Source: Theocolax elegans
Taxonomy: Eukaryota > Arthropoda > Insecta > Hymenoptera > Cerocephalidae
Length of the DNA stretch: 64,000 nt
Reading direction: 5' to 3'
Assembly: GCA_026168455.1 (NCBI GenBank)
Contig: CM047426.1
Coordinates: forward strand, 42,550,307 to 42,614,306
Of the stretch, positions 46,693 through 58,060 are shown piece by piece; positions within the stretch are counted from its first letter, which is position 1; each line of letters starts with the position of its first letter. The notes below the pieces were generated by a model. That model saw only the letters and a list, made by a program, of their open reading frames with translations. It did not search any database and was not told the origin of the DNA. Position numbers and translations under genes: made by a program.

Positions 46693-47640
46693 TGTACGTG
46701 TTACTTGTTTTTTCAAGAATAATATATGTATTTTTTCCGTGCGCAAAAAAAAGTTGTGAATATAACTTGAAAGAATGTGTATTAGTTTACTTATTCCTGA
46801 TAAAACTCATAAAATAAAAACGGACCTAAAATTTAATGTAATGTTTTTAAAAATATGCACAATTTTTCGAAGATACAATAAATATTAATCAAGTATAACA
46901 TACACTTTTCCAAATATCTATATGTGAAATATACAATAAATTAAAAATTAAATACATTAATTATTGCATTTTTAAGATAATTCTATTATAAACAGTAATG
47001 GCAAAAGAAAATTCACATTTTAACAGTGGCAATATAAAATACGAATTACATTTCAAAAGTTTTTCGAAAATTATTATTTTAGTAGTATTTAATTTAAATA
47101 TTATTCAAATCAAAATTTAAAAATTGTATGGATATATAAGTAAGTAGATTACGTATATTTATATAAAACAATATTTTAAATAAACAAGTATGTATTTATT
47201 AGAAACAAAAGGTTATTTAAGGTATGCCTTTGTTTATAATAATTAAAATAAATATATGGGCTCTGTAACTAAAGGGAAAAATAAATTGGATATAATTATG
47301 GATTAAAACGCAATATTTGAAAGAGGGTGCAAATTACGAATTACGGGAGAAATGGAAGAAACAGGTTTTTATTTATATACCGCTAAAATGTTATAAATAA
47401 TTCTTTAAAACTAATACAAAAATTAATTTAATTAAGAAGAAACTTTTATTACTCTAAAAGTACAAAATATTAATGACATATAGGACTCTTGGCGATGACT
47501 TAAATAAATTAATTTTAGGAGGTAAAGTTCTATTTAGATCCGTTTAAAGTAATCTAAAATTTTAATAGGTTTTTACTAAATACTATAATTAAGTATATGC
47601 ACTTTACTATATTTGGTAAGTTAATTGTTCATTACCAGAT
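46693..47640. mobile_element. Family 4 foldback arm, inverted copy
   Basis: Inverted and diverged copy of 43000-43880, from TTTTTTCAAGAATAATATAT and GTGCGCAAAAAAAAGTTG to the end near AATTAAGTATATGCACTTTA. No frame. Confidence 0.75.
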
Positions 47641-47662
47641 ATATATATATATTATATATATT

Positions 47663-48699
47663 ACACCTTTGGTGTAAGTTATGTCCTAAAATACGTGAAA
47701 ATTAGTGATTTTATGAGGTTTATGAGGCATAACTTACAACAGCGGTCTTAGCCAATAAGCTAACCCAAGCCATTCGAAAGCTTGCGAACAATGTGAACTT
47801 TCGAGAGGTGTTCGATTAAAATCGATTATGGTGTGGTAGCCTTTTTTTGATATTCAATATGTCCGGGTGTTCTATCTCTTCGAGATTTCAAAATTAAGAA
47901 ATGTAACCAGGGTAGATAAGTTCTAAAGATTAATTTAAGGGGATGTCGGAGCTATAGCCTCCATCAAAAGCCGCTCGATCTCGCGGCTTCGAATGGCGCT
48001 GTAGTCAGGTGTCGATTTCTACGATAAACGTACTTAAAACATAAATTATAAATTTTACAGCTACATAGAGCTGTTGAAAGATACTTTCCCCCCTAGCTAT
48101 GACTAAACTTAAGGTAATTATAATATTACTCTTGGCAGCAAATGTTTATTTTTTTTAAAAAATGTGAAATACGTCTCATATTCAATGAATCTATATCTGC
48201 CGTAATGCTACACGCAACGTATTTCACATTTTTTTAAAAAAATAAACATTTGCTGCCAAGAGTAATATTATAATTACTTTAAGTTTAGTCATAGCTAGGG
48301 GGGAAAGTATCTTTCAACAGCTCTATGTAGCTGTAAAATTTATAATTTATGTTTTAAGTACGTTTATCGTAGAAATCGACACCTGACTACAGCGCCATTC
48401 GAAGCCGCGAGATTGAGCGGCTTTTGATGGAGGCTACGGGTCCGACATCCCCTTAAACAAAAGTTGTTTGTAATATTTTTTCAAAAAAATCAACATATTT
48501 TGAGATAAATGGCTTTAAAAATAGAAGTATTTCTAAAAAATTGAAAAATTTCCACTTTTCATGGTCGAATAACTTAAGCAAATTATTTTTAACACTTAAA
48601 TTTTTTTTGTATGTTCTGGAAGATGTTTCCAGCCTGTTCTCAAATTTTGGAGTGATTTAAAATTTTCATCCTACCACTTGACGTGAAATAGCCCATATT
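47663..48699. mobile_element. Family 1 foldback half copy, inverted, with nested MITE
   Basis: Corresponds to one arm and the centre of the 30448-31393 element, ending CCACTTGACGTGAAATAGCC. It is split at 47938/48453 by the TTAA-flanked palindrome. Removing that insertion restores the arm seen at 44,260. Confidence 0.8.
47939..48452. mobile_element. Palindromic MITE with TTAA target duplication
   Basis: 514 bp, termini GGGGATGTCGGA and TCCGACATCCCC, near-perfect arms of about 230 bp around a centre at about 48,195. It is flanked by TTAA at 47935-47938 and 48453-48456; the uninterrupted site exists in paralogous copies. A TTAA duplication suggests piggyBac- or Kolobok-type mobilisation; GGGG ends favour the latter. 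Confidence 0.8.
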
Positions 48700-48710
48700 T
48701 ATGTATATGG

Positions 48711-48886
48711 GAGATTCCATGTGAAGTGATCCAGTTAAAAAATAGAATTTTGTTTTAATGTATGAAATCAGTAAAAAACTACTTGAATAGAGTGTAGCTA
48801 AATTTTTAGACCTAAATTTCAATTAGTACCAGAGCAGTAACCAATCAAAAAATCGAATTTTTTGAAAAAAATGACTTTTTGGCCAT
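48711..48886. mobile_element. Family 2 foldback half copy
   Basis: Starts GGAGATTCCATGTGAAGTGA and follows the right arm of 29672-30420 in reverse to TGACTTTTTGGCCAT. One arm only. Confidence 0.7.
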
Positions 48887-49152
48887 GTGATGTGACAACG
48901 TTGTGGCGACGTTATTTTAGCAACATTCCAACGTTATGAAAGTTGCCACGTGGGAAATGTTCGATGCTCTTCAACGTTACTTAGACGTTGTTTCAACGTT
49001 GTTTTCCACCCATCGCGGCAATTTACAAAATATTAGCGGTAATTTCCCACGTTACAGCAACGTTTCTCCAACATTGCCGCAACTTTCATTACATCTTTGG
49101 AATGTTGCGAAATTAATGTTGGCACAACGTTTCCGCAACGTTGAATGCTGTT
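48887..49152. repeat. CAACGTT-saturated block
   Basis: The palindromic motif AACGTT or CAACG occurs about a dozen times in 265 bp at irregular spacing. The frame 48936-49154 is a by-product of the repeats. Confidence 0.6.
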
Positions 49153-50708
49153 AGGAATAGCCGAAGGATATAACTCGAAAATAATTGGAGGTAAACAGTC
49201 AAACCGAAATTTAACTTAAATATTTCACATTGATCTACAAAAACAATTGTTCGTTTGAATATCGGTTTGACTGTTACCTATATTTTTGTTTCCAGTGCAA
49301 CTAAATAGTTAGTTAAATATTCAGTTAAAAATATAGCTAATAATAACCAAATTATATAATTAAAAATTTACTTAATAATAGTTACATTTTCAATTAAATA
49401 TTTAATTAACTGAATTTTCAACTGCATTTTTGTTTTAAGGGCAACAAAACATTTACTTAAATATTCAGTTAAAAATATAGCTAATAATAATCAAATTTTA
49501 AATTGAATATTATTCTGAAAAATTTGAATCCTTGTAATTGAAAATTTAACTGATAATAGCTACCTTTTTAACTAAATTTTTAAGTAAATTTTTTAGTTAA
49601 ATTTTCACTTATTTTTTTCGACCGGGTATTAACTAACCAATAACAATCAAGATCTTCTATGACGAATGTTAATTGCGAATATCACATATATTCATCTTTG
49701 TCGCTCATTCACGGATTAGCGACAGAAACAGAGCAATATCATTTCCCCCAGGTGATAATTCCCCTAAACCTGGGTTATATTCCTGGAGAGGTCGCAGATA
49801 CAACAATGTATGTATACTTGGGAAGCGTCGTCTCCCAATGCGCGCCCGTGCATCGCAGCCGACAACGTAGCCGACATCGTCTTCGCGACTACACGTGTAG
49901 TCTGGCTCGCAAAAGCCTCCGGCATACCGATACCGGTGAGGCCTAATAACGCGAATTAAATGAACGTGTGCGCGAGTGTTGTGCTTTCTTTCTTTTCTTT
50001 ATTTATTAATCGACATGTAATGTCACAATATACATATACACACATTGAAATATTGGTAGATTTAAAAAAATAGCATATTTTTTAAGCTAATTTCGCTTAT
50101 ATTAATTATTCTTATATTTCTTCAATTAATCCTTAACTATTTTTATTACTCTAAGTAAACCTTGATTGAATGAGTATTAATAAAGATTGAATGTGATTAT
50201 TACCGTAAATTACTATAATGCGAACTAAGTATAAGTATATTAATAAATATGTTAAAGTCCAACCGATTGAAATGTTATATTTTAAAAGAAGTACAGAAAT
50301 AATTTCATAGTCGTATACCATTTTCGACTAATTAGGTGAGGGTATAATATATTAAAGAGATATCTCAGGCGAGTAATATTCCGAAATAAATATAATAAAT
50401 AGCAATTTTAAATATTTTAGAATTAAAATATTACCTTTTACAACGCATTTATGGAAGCTTACGGACATTTAAATTGGTCGATTTATAATAATTATTGTTT
50501 TCTCTAGCTGCAAATAAAAAAAGAATCAATTAGAATCCTACAATTAATTAGTAGGTTTTTATGAATTAAAAAAATATAAAAGTACGTTAAACACACTCAC
50601 CGAAATAATATTTATTTTTTAAACACTCTCTCTCTCTAATTCCGATAATTAGCAAATGTTGATTCAACATGAAATTTTACCACATATCATGGCGATGCTA
50701 AATGCAAT
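49153..50708. other. AT-rich region, no supported gene
   Basis: Contains an inverted pair ACAGTCAAACCGAAAT/ATCGGTTTGACTGT (49195-49273) and repeated AGTTAAATAT motifs to about 49,610. A GC-richer segment at 49,650-49,950 has frames resembling no family I know. The rest is plain AT-rich DNA. Confidence 0.45.
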
Positions 50709-50711
50709 ATG

Positions 50712-50748
<37 letters not shown>
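50709..50748. repeat. (CT)n(AT)n microsatellite
   Basis: CT then AT repeat immediately before a TGTGACATGAG terminus, the same (TA)n context in which other LTR ends in this window occur. Confidence 0.9.
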
Positions 50749-50750
<2 letters not shown>

Positions 50751-50789
50751 TGTGACATGAGACTTTTAAGTGCTGAATAAAAAATGAAG

Positions 50790-50864
50790 CGGGCGTCGGG
50801 TCTTGAACCCGAGCCCCTTCGGATCCGAAGGCGTTCACGCTAACCACTGCGCTACGCGCGCACT
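50790..50864 (-). tRNA. tRNA-Arg(UCG)-like sequence, probably a SINE/TRIM promoter
   Basis: The minus strand has an A box TAGCGCAGTGG (50844-50854), a B box GGTTCAAGACC (50799-50809), acceptor strands GCGCGCG/CGCCCGC pairing with one mismatch, and the anticodon loop CTTCGGA as in tRNA-Arg with anticodon TCG. The 5' anticodon-stem strand is mutated and does not pair, so a functional tRNA is unlikely. It lies about 40 bp inside a TGTGACATGAG terminus with AATAAAAAA between, the layout of the short LTR at 3632. Confidence 0.5.
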
Positions 50865-50935
50865 GGTCGTAGCGCCTGCTTATTGCTCTTAAAGAATTAT
50901 GATACTAATCTGAAGGATTACTATAAATATATTAA

Positions 50936-51990
50936 CATTAGCAGATACGCATCTAAAATCAAATAACCGGGGAAAGAGAGATTTAATATTCCAAACTCCA
51001 ATCTAGCAGACAGGCAGCTAAAACCAAATAACCCGGGATAGAGAGATTAATTTATACGCAAGCCAGTCTAGCAGGGACGCAGCTAAAACCAAATAACCCT
51101 GAAAGAGAGATTTAATATTTTAAAAGCAAATCTAGCAGATAGGCAGCTAAAACCAAATAACCCGGGAAAGAGAGCTTACGTTTTCTAAAAGCCAATTTAG
51201 CAGACAGGCAGGTAAAACCAAATAACCCCGGAAGAGAGATTTAATATTCAGAACTCCAATCTAGCAGACAGGCAGCTAAAACCAAATAAACCGGGAAAGA
51301 GAGATTAAATTTTCTGAATATCAAGAGAGATTAAATTTTCTGAATGTCAATCAGGCAGACAGGCAGCTTAAACCAAATAAACCGGGAAAGAGAGATTTAA
51401 TATTCCAAATTCAATTCCAGAAGACAGGCACCTAAAGCCAAATAACCCGGGAAAGAGAAATTAAATTATCTGGTAACCAATCTAGCAGGCAGGCAGCTAA
51501 AATCAAATAACCCGGGAAAGAGAGATTAAATTTTCTGAATATCAATCTGGCAGACAGGCAGGTAAAACCAAATAACCCGGCCAAGAAAGATTTTATTTTG
51601 ATAATCTATCCTAGCAGACAGGAAACCTGCCACACGAACATATTGCGGGAATGAGAGTTTTTATTAATATAATTGAATCTAGCAGGGAGACAAATCAAAT
51701 TAAGAGGGAGTTTTTATTTTTAGATTCTAATCTAGCAGAAAAGCAGTTCTACCCAATTCCGGGTTATAAAAGAGTGTTTGTATTATTATAATCTTTTCTA
51801 GTATGGAGATAGGCAGTCCAAACCAAAAGAACCTGCGAATGAAAGATATTATTTTTATATCTATTCTAGCATGAAAGCAGCGAAACCCTAAAAACCCTGA
51901 TAAGAGTATTTTTATTTTTAGATTCTAAACTAGCAGTAAGGCAGCCAAACCAAACTTACCCGAAAAAGAGTATTTTTATTTTTAATTTGT
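50936..51990. repeat. About 65-bp minisatellite
   Basis: About 16 units built on TCTAGCAGACAGGCAGCTAA, AACCAAATAACCCGGGAAAG and AGAGATT plus a variable AT segment. Units become more diverged to the right. An inverted, diverged pair of units reappears at 63,163-63,330. Confidence 0.9.
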
Positions 51991-52080
51991 TATATTTGGA
52001 TATTTAAATTATTCTCGATTATGTGATTATCAAATTATATCCAGTTAATTTTTTTCAAAACTTTGCTCTGATACTACTGA

Positions 52081-52579
52081 CAAAGAGAGGACCAGAACTG
52101 CGGGAACCGGATCTGTTCCAAACTCTAGAATACGATTTCTACTATAAAAACCAGAAGAAAGCCTCAGTTAGAGATCCCAATGCCCTTTTTTAAGATAGAT
52201 ATAAGTAAACAACGAAAAATCTCGCCGAAAAACCCTTGACTTTAGACGCTTTTAACTCGGAAATAAATAGATATATGCTCCCAAATAGAAATCCAGAAGA
52301 AAACTGATATCGGGTAGATTGGATATAAATGCAAGAAGCTAAAATATCGTGATTTAGACAAAAGTTATGAAAGAAATAAGAATTAATCGATATTTTGATA
52401 AATATTTTGAATTAAAAAATGTATTCATTTTTAGGCTTAGCTTTTTCGTTGTTTTCTTATACCTGTAGTAAAAAAGGTCTTTGGAATCTATGACTCTGGC
52501 TTTCTTCATATTTTTTAGTATCAATCATATCTTTGAGTTTGGTAAAGATCCGTTTCCTGCAGGTCTGGTCCTCTCCTTG
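52081..52579. mobile_element. MITE A, 3-bp TSD (TGA)
   Basis: 499 bp with inverted ends CAAAGAGAGGACCAG and CTGGTCCTCTCCTTG, imperfect arms of about 130 bp, flanked by TGA (52078-52080 and 52580-52582). The ends match MITE B at 60247-60915. A 3-bp duplication fits PIF/Harbinger- or CACTA-type mobilisation. Confidence 0.75.
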
Positions 52580-52582
52580 TGA

Positions 52583-53820
52583 CTCAAAACAAAGGAACTC
52601 GTTGTTACTCGCGCTCACTTATTTATGCACACTTTTAAGACGTAGTTAACATACCTTTCGTTCATTGACACTCTTTAACTGCTATGAAGTAACTTTTTTA
52701 TTCTTTGCATACGTAACACATTGAGAATATAAAAAATTTTTTTCTGAAAAATAAGAAATATTTTTTGCAAAGAATTATGCATCTGAAATTTTAACATTAA
52801 AAGAATACATTTAAAAAAATCGTAAGTACTTTTAAAATATTTTTAAGAAAGATTCAAAAAAGGTAGGAGAGAAACATTTGTAAGATATTTTATTTTCAGT
52901 TATTAGTGAAAAAGGAATTTTAGTGAACAAAATTTTAATTCGAGAATCATATATTTCTTATACTGGACATATGTTTTAGTTTGCTTAATGTATTGCATGT
53001 ATGTTTGAAAACAAAAAACATTCTGTAGTAATTTTATAATGCATATGTATTTTTTATCACATGCGTCAAATGTATATATTTACAAGTCTTGTCAACATAT
53101 TATGCCTTAATATTCGCTACAATCGGTTTTACTATCATCATTTTGATTTACTTGCACATGAACTGTAGTTTCTTGGTCTTCAAGATTTACTCTGTAATAA
53201 AGCACTTAATTAATGAGCTATTTAAGAACTTTATTTAATTTCTAATGTGCAAATGTTCAGTACAGTATGCTGTTACAGTTTTTTATATTATTTTTCACCC
53301 TAACCATCTGTAAATTCAACTTTACACCGTAGACTTACTTTCTTCTTTTAACACTTATTTTAGCCTTTTCCTAAAAATACTAAATTACACTTATCATATT
53401 CAATTAAATATAGTAAAAAATCTTTGAATATTAAAAAAATTTGGAAATTTATAAATTAATTGTTTTCGAATAAATTGGCTTTTTCAAAGTGATTTGAGTG
53501 AAAAATTTTATATGCACTTTGAGAGTAAAAGGCAATTATTCTCTTGGATGAACTTTTATCCTGGGAATTAATGCCTATTTTACTCCCTTAGTGCATAAAT
53601 AACTATTCTCACAATTTTAAAGCATTATCGTCTATTTATCTTCTTTTAATCTAAAAAGTTGTAATAATAAATTAATTTTTACTGAAAACGAAAATATTTA
53701 TGTTTGTAAGTAGAATTTACCAAACTCAATAGAATTTTATAATAAATAGAATGCAACTACCTTATAATGAAATAAGATTAACGATACTCAAGAAAATGAT
53801 ACAAATTAATAGATGAGTCT
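52583..53820. other. AT-rich DNA, no gene seen
   Basis: About 1.2 kb without long frames or recognised repeats. Confidence 0.6.
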
Positions 53821-54786
53821 TGCGACGAGACGTCGTTGCAATGAAATAAATAATACTTACTGTATTACATTATTTCGTATGTATGTAGAATATTGTATCT
53901 TAAAATCTTGAACGTTGTTATTGTTTCGTGCGTTGCCTCTTCAAGGCCACGAAATACGCGTGTTTATGTCGACGACCGAGGATGTGTGCGAGCATCCGTA
54001 TATACAATTGTTATTGTGTGTGTGTGTTAGGTACTTTTCGGGAATACGACAATTCCCGAAAAGCTCAGTACGCTGCCGTTTAGTTTCGCGCGCCACGGGA
54101 AGTACCGGACCGTACGCGAGTGCTCGTGAGTTCGTGTAAGTGCAGTGCGAAGGACCATCTACCTCGGGTTGAGTATTCCCCGAGGTAGGCGAATCGCCGC
54201 GGCATCAGGCCGCACCTGCAAACTACCGTCGAGGACGACGGGAAACCGGACCGACTCCACCGGCCAGCAGACGTCAGGGCGCCGACGCACACCAGGGCCT
54301 ATGGACAACCCAGCCCGGTAAGTACCCGACATTGGTCGGTATACATTAGCGTGTGTTGAGTGTGTGTGCACGTATGTTTGTTCGGTAGCACACCGGTGCT
54401 ACCGAAACCGATTGGGTATTGCGCGGGGCGAGCACGGGGGCAGCCCCTGCTTGCCGCGTATATACCACGCGACCGGGAGAACGCCCCGTTATACATTGTC
54501 GGGTACCTCCGTGAAGCCTTCATAAATAAATATTGTTCATTTGTTTTTATATAACGGTCGCGTTATTATTAATTATAAATTAACCCGCAATAATCATTGT
54601 TCCGATTCCCGATTTTCCCGCCACGTGTGTCGGTACGTAGGAGATCGTCCTATCTCCGCTACCGTGTCCCGACGGGTTAACTCATTAACCCACGGCGACG
54701 ACAAAGACGCGTTCTTCGGGGCCGTCGTCCCTGTATAAATTAATAAATAACTTGTAACTGGTATTAGGACGAAATACCACGTTACA
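53821..54786. mobile_element. Candidate solo LTR, TSD GTCT
   Basis: CpG-rich 966-bp block starting TGCGACG and ending CGTTACA, with GTCT directly before (53817-53820) and after (54787-54790). The right end forms a hairpin TGTAAC-TGGTATT/AATACCA-C-GTTACA (54753-54786), like the U3 hairpins of the other LTRs. ATAAATAAA near 54,522 could be a poly(A) signal. There is a splice-donor-like CCCGGTAAGT near 54,315. A host promoter and first exon is an alternative reading. Confidence 0.5.
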
Positions 54787-54834
54787 GTCTGAAGTTAATA
54801 TCATTGGTAAGCGTATAGAACTTTTGTCGTTTAA

Positions 54835-57110
54835 ACATCCCAAAATAATGTTCAAGCAAGTAACTTACACTTCATCAATGAATTTCAACATTTGCGAGGT
54901 TATCTTATTTTTATTTACTTTGCACAAGCGGTCTTCAATTTTTACTAGTGATATTTTTGGATCGCTCATGCATACTGCTCGCTTGAATACGTCAAATAGG
55001 GAATACTTCCTACTATTTTGCCTAACGTGTATCATCATATTCCTTCTATAATATTTATGGGATGATTCAAGTGCATCTTCTGCATAGTAGGCAATCGGTA
55101 AGGGAAAGTTACTTGATATCTCACAACCATGCTGAAGGAATTAATGCATTGTTGGATTCATGCGCGCCCAAGGATATAATTCATAATGCATGGCATACGT
55201 CTTCCAACAAAGTTCTTCGGTTTCGCGCAATTTTAATTTTCTTTTGCATTTAAATAATTGAAGCAATAGAGTTATGTTCGATACGAATTTTTCACTTAAT
55301 CCTAAACCCATAGCAAATTTCTCCGGACTGCGAAAACATTTTCGTGCTAAATTTCCGGTATTCGTGGTCCCATGGTCTTGTAAAACTTGATCCACTCTTA
55401 CACCAAAAGCATTAAAATTTTTTTTTGCTGAAGTAATTTTTGTTTATTAAATTTTTCTAAGAATATTATAGCAGTTTTCCAAATGTAATTTAGCATTATC
55501 TCTGATAATTATGATTCAATGTGGTTGTACTTTGATAATTGTTAGAAAAGCTATTTTAAGAAAAATAGTTAAATTAAATATTTTTAAAAACGTGCATTAA
55601 AATAAATTCTAGTTACTTCTTATGTGCTAAGGACAATAATTATAGAGATTAATCTGAAATGAAAATAAAATTACCTTTTCGTGACTAAATAACTCCCACT
55701 CCTTAATCGTTAATTTATAGCTTAAATGAAGAAGCTGTTCAAAACTTTTTATCTCAACATTCAATAACCCTAATCCAAACTGTAAAGTTTATTCTACAGG
55801 AGTAAAGGGATCTCACAAATTAAACATGTGAGTTGTTTTTAAGCAGATAGGACATCTTGAAGTTGCTCTATTCCCAGTGATTATATTGACACATTTTCCG
55901 TCAAACATAGTTCTAGAAACTTTAAAATTTACAGTAACTATTTTGCCGTTTGACATGAAAAATGAGTGTGGTACTAGCAAATTTATTTCTTCAGATAATC
56001 GTTTAAATTCTCTCATAACTGTTTCCTTATTTTCCTTCTCTAAGGCAATTCGCAACAGTCGGCAGAACCGAACACTTTGCGGCGTTGGATTTATCCAGCT
56101 ACATTCTTCGGATGGACTTAACTCACGATTATAGTAATGTTATCATTATTTTATTGTAGTAAAATTACTACTTTATTACTACATTATTAGTTTTTCAACA
56201 TTCATCTTTAAATCTTAATGTTAAACACGTAAAAAATAAAATAAACATAGTTTACAGAATAAGAATTGTAATTTAGATATATATATTAATTGATTTTAAT
56301 CAGAATGTAATGCATTAATTATGTACATTGGCTAGTTAACAAGATTTCCATACTTTTAAGTACTGTCTCCTAATTATGATTAGTTGTATAGTAATTACAT
56401 AATTAGTGAGTTCATTTGCAGCATAGGTTAATCAACTAAAAATAGGTTTTAAAATCAATACATGTAGTTTGATTCGACACGTAACAATTTAAAAAATGTT
56501 ATATCCATCTAGTTGATTTTAATTAAGATTTGCAGACATTAGATTATAATTAAGTTTTCAAAAACCAAACAATTAAGGTTCATAAAAGTACAGAATTGTT
56601 GCTAAAAGCAAAGTGGTTTCAGAGGGCAGTAATTGAAATCATTCTCCTAGTTAAAAATAAGAGTCAATGAAATTATTTCAAATTTTGTTATCTTACACGC
56701 AATATTTATTGCTCTATAATTAAGTCAAATTAATGCAAGATTAGGCATTTTAATTAAATTAGCAGTTTACAGTAAATGTATGATAAATGTTCTTCAACAT
56801 TAATCTTACCTTAACTTAATTAGTAAAATACTCGTTACAATCAAAAATTGCTGTGCATCAAAATTATCATTTTCCGGGCTTTCACATTTTTGATCAGAAT
56901 TTGTATGCCTGGATGAGCTGTCGAAGCCTGAAGTATTGTATAAATCAGTATTGTTTAAAATGTCTTCACTCCAATCAAGTGTGACAGCCTCACACAACCT
57001 CTCTACCGTTTTATTCAACATATTTTGAAGCGTAACTTTAACCTCTACTTCTGTTGCAAACACATTTGATGGAATGCACTTTCCCACCTCACATCTGGTT
57101 GGTAAAACAA
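54835..57110 (-). pseudogene. RAG1/Transib-like transposase relic with introns
   Basis: Minus-strand fragments follow the order of a RAG1-core-like transposase. 57,090-56,811 has VTLQNMLNKTVERL and GFDSSSRH. 56,130-55,676 has WINPTPQSVRFCR, KVSRTMFDGKCVNI and CPIC, then FEQLLHLSYKLTIKEW. 55,427-54,835 has HGTTNTGNLARK, ELYPWARMNPTMHK and AEDALESSHKYYRR. A donor GTAAT (55,674) and an acceptor TTACTTCAG (55,428) bound a 247-bp intron; a donor AGGTAAGA near 56,809 suggests another. Stops at 55,813-55,815 and 55,789-55,791 are in frame. The AED segment aligns with the catalytic Glu region of RAG1 from memory. Non-functional DDE transposase or a decayed domesticated gene. Confidence 0.6.
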
Positions 57111-57390
57111 ATTATTTTTTAGGTTTAAAAATATTATAAAAAATGAAATAAAAGTGGTGTTTTATACTCCAATAACCCAAACAAACTGCATCCCAGAAAA
57201 CTAAATGTAAAATAGCTTTGAGAACAAATATCTCGAAATCTCGTTAGACTACCAGATTTCAAGCAACAAAAGAATTCATTTAAACAATAAATTAGAAAAT
57301 TATTTGTTATAAATCCAGGTGACAAACGCATCCACCTTTATGGATACTATTTAAATCGATTAAAAGATATATACAATATGTATCTGTCAT

Positions 57391-57459
57391 TTGTATCTAG
57401 AGACGAGATGCCTGGACTCTACTGATGAGCCCACCAGGCATACTCAGGGCGAAATACAA
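57391..57459 (+). ncRNA. Hammerhead ribozyme, open stem III (type III), kissing loops
   Basis: All core positions are present: CTGATGA (57422-57428) and GAA (57451-57453). Stem III, 6 bp: 57391-57396 with 57454-57459 (TTGTAT/ATACAA). The cleavage triplet is AUC, with the cut after C57397. Stem I, 5 bp: 57398-57402 with 57417-57421 (TAGAG/CTCTA). Stem II, 4 bp: 57429-57432 with 57447-57450 (GCCC/GGGC). Loop I contains ATGCCTGG (57408-57415), exactly complementary to CCAGGCAT in loop II (57434-57441); a further GAG/CTC pair extends it across one bulged A. Expected activity is self-cleavage of a plus-strand transcript. It lies between the transposase relic and the large palindrome; which element carries it is unknown. 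Confidence 0.88.
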
Positions 57460-58060
57460 TTTTTTTTCCGTCTTATTAACTTTTAATTAATTTTATACTA
57501 CAATCAATTAAATTTTATATTTTTGTTGACCTAGCTTGTCTTAGTCTTTTTCTAACACTCATCCTGTGAGGTTTTTAAAGTGGCTGGTATTAATACAGTC
57601 CGCCTTACTTGAGTTGTGAGGAATATTTCTTTGGCTTGTAAAGATCAATAAATTCATTTCCCGCGTAAAAAAATTTAAGCTTATATGAAGTTTGTATAAA
57701 CTTTACGTTTGTCTAAACTTAATATGACGTTGGCTAGCAGGACTGAGCCGAACTTGGTAAATATTGATTACACATTTGTAGAAAGTTTATATCAACATAA
57801 AATAATGTCCTGGGTAAGTTTAAAAATAGTTTTTTTGATCGTACAACATTTGAATTAATAAAAAAATTAAAAAAAATAAATTCTGGACCCAAGATTCGAA
57901 CCTATAATTAAAGTTTATATGAACTTTATATAAACTTTAGATTTGGCTAAACTTGATATGGGGTTGGCCAACGAGACTGAGCCGAATTGGTGTAACTCAC
58001 TGTTCAAGTGTGGCGAAAGTGTATCAAAAGTTCATCAGAATTTGATATAAAGTTTTTTTA

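Noticed and set aside
49659..49946. 95-codon frame in the GC-richer segment
   Set aside because: Two overlapping frames of similar length and no motif.
50790..50864. Functional tRNA-Arg gene
   Set aside because: The anticodon stem does not pair and the D-arm and acceptor carry mismatches; kept as tRNA-like only.
50936..51990. CRISPR-like array
   Set aside because: Units vary along their full length, spacers are AT-rich drifted repeat, and the setting is eukaryotic; this is a minisatellite.
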